Shown piece after piece: positions 38,107 through 38,228 of a stretch of 38,228 nt of DNA; positions within the stretch are counted from its first letter, which is position 1, and each line of letters opens with the position of its first letter. The DNA comes from Gammaproteobacteria bacterium (GTDB lineage: Bacteria > Pseudomonadota > Gammaproteobacteria > Burkholderiales > Nitrosomonadaceae), in NCBI GenBank assembly GCA_030431985.1, contig JAUIIB010000029.1, positions 1 to 38,228 of the forward strand. Direction: 5' to 3'. Position numbers and translations under genes: made by a program. Below the pieces are notes generated by a model. That model ran no database searches, had not been told where the DNA came from, and saw only the letters and a list, made by a program, of their open reading frames with translations.

Positions 38107-38228
38107 TTGGCCAGATTTCATTTTATTTCTGGACTACCTCGGTCCGGCTCTACGCTTTTATCCGCCATCCTGCGGCAAAACCCCCGCTTCCACGCTTCTA
38201 TGACAAGTGGTCTCGGCGCTCTAGTAGG
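38107..38228 (+). CDS. sulfotransferase, N-terminal part
   Basis: The first 40 codons of a gene that runs off the window. The start is TTG 38107, seven bases after a perfect AAGGAG (38094-38099); an in-frame TTG at 38101 is too close to that site. The peptide FISGLPRSGSTLLSAIL is the PAPS-binding loop (5'-phosphosulfate loop) of the sulfotransferase family, followed by RQNPRFHASM. These enzymes move a sulfate group from PAPS to a sugar, protein or small molecule. The acceptor cannot be told from this part. Confidence 0.85.
   Translation, partial: MARFHFISGLPRSGSTLLSAILRQNPRFHASMTSGLGALV

Overview
The window is a piece of a betaproteobacterial chromosome, most likely an ammonia oxidiser of the Nitrosomonas type. 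The basis is the moderate GC content, the gene set and gene order (ubiC-ubiA-ubiD, pyrG-eno-ftsB, a CHCC zinc-finger protein beside ilvE, a TIGR04073-type exosortase-associated protein, many c-type haems and c-di-GMP genes) and the frequent weak or non-ATG starts. The genus is an inference from general resemblance, not from a search. No rRNA, tRNA or CRISPR array was seen. Layout, left to right: Positions 1-870 look like the right-hand end of a mobile element. They hold an AT-rich gene fragment, a phage-tail-type DUF4376-like gene joined to it by a TAATG overlap, and three copies of TCTCATATAAT at the boundary. The boundary cuts off the end of an EAL domain. Positions 848-5671 (minus strand) once encoded a single protein of about 1.6 kDa-residue length (CheB, CheR, coiled coil, several PAS domains, GGDEF, EAL). 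It is now split by one in-frame amber codon and lacks its C-terminus. Positions 5992-8108 carry two translationally coupled multihaem cytochromes c. Positions 8265-12467 form an ilvE / zinc-finger / phosphomannomutase / nadE operon, with a terminator-like hairpin directly in front of the ilvE ribosome binding site. Next come hslO (Hsp33 with a degraded zinc site), with a short start-less reading frame coupled to it, and a DUF2905 protein. Positions 14299-18228 group a membrane diguanylate cyclase, an ExeA-like ATPase fused through a membrane segment to TPR-like and ankyrin repeats, and an OmpA-type lipoprotein. A TrkA-C membrane protein and a short ribosome hibernation factor follow on the plus strand. 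Positions 19956-26856 (minus strand) hold an unknown helical protein, a ubiquinone operon ubiC-ubiA-ubiD closed by a MEKHLA-domain gene and a terminator, and then recG and ridA. From 27056 the plus strand carries housekeeping genes: murA, argH, a fructosamine-kinase-like gene, pyrG, eno, ftsB and htpX. They are interrupted by one minus-strand membrane sensor-like gene. The right end contains the TIGR04073-type protein, two very small minus-strand genes (a possible 44-residue membrane protein and a 56-residue lipoprotein) and the first 40 codons of a sulfotransferase that runs off the window. How the genes work together: most of the window is core metabolism (cell wall, CTP, glycolysis, arginine, NAD, branched-chain amino acids, ubiquinone). 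Mixed in are envelope and c-di-GMP signalling genes that look more lineage-specific. The strongest unusual points are the doubly damaged CheB-CheR-PAS-GGDEF-EAL gene beside a mobile-element end, the Hsp33 with two zinc cysteines replaced, the ATPase-ankyrin membrane fusion next to an OmpA lipoprotein, and the hairpin in front of ilvE.
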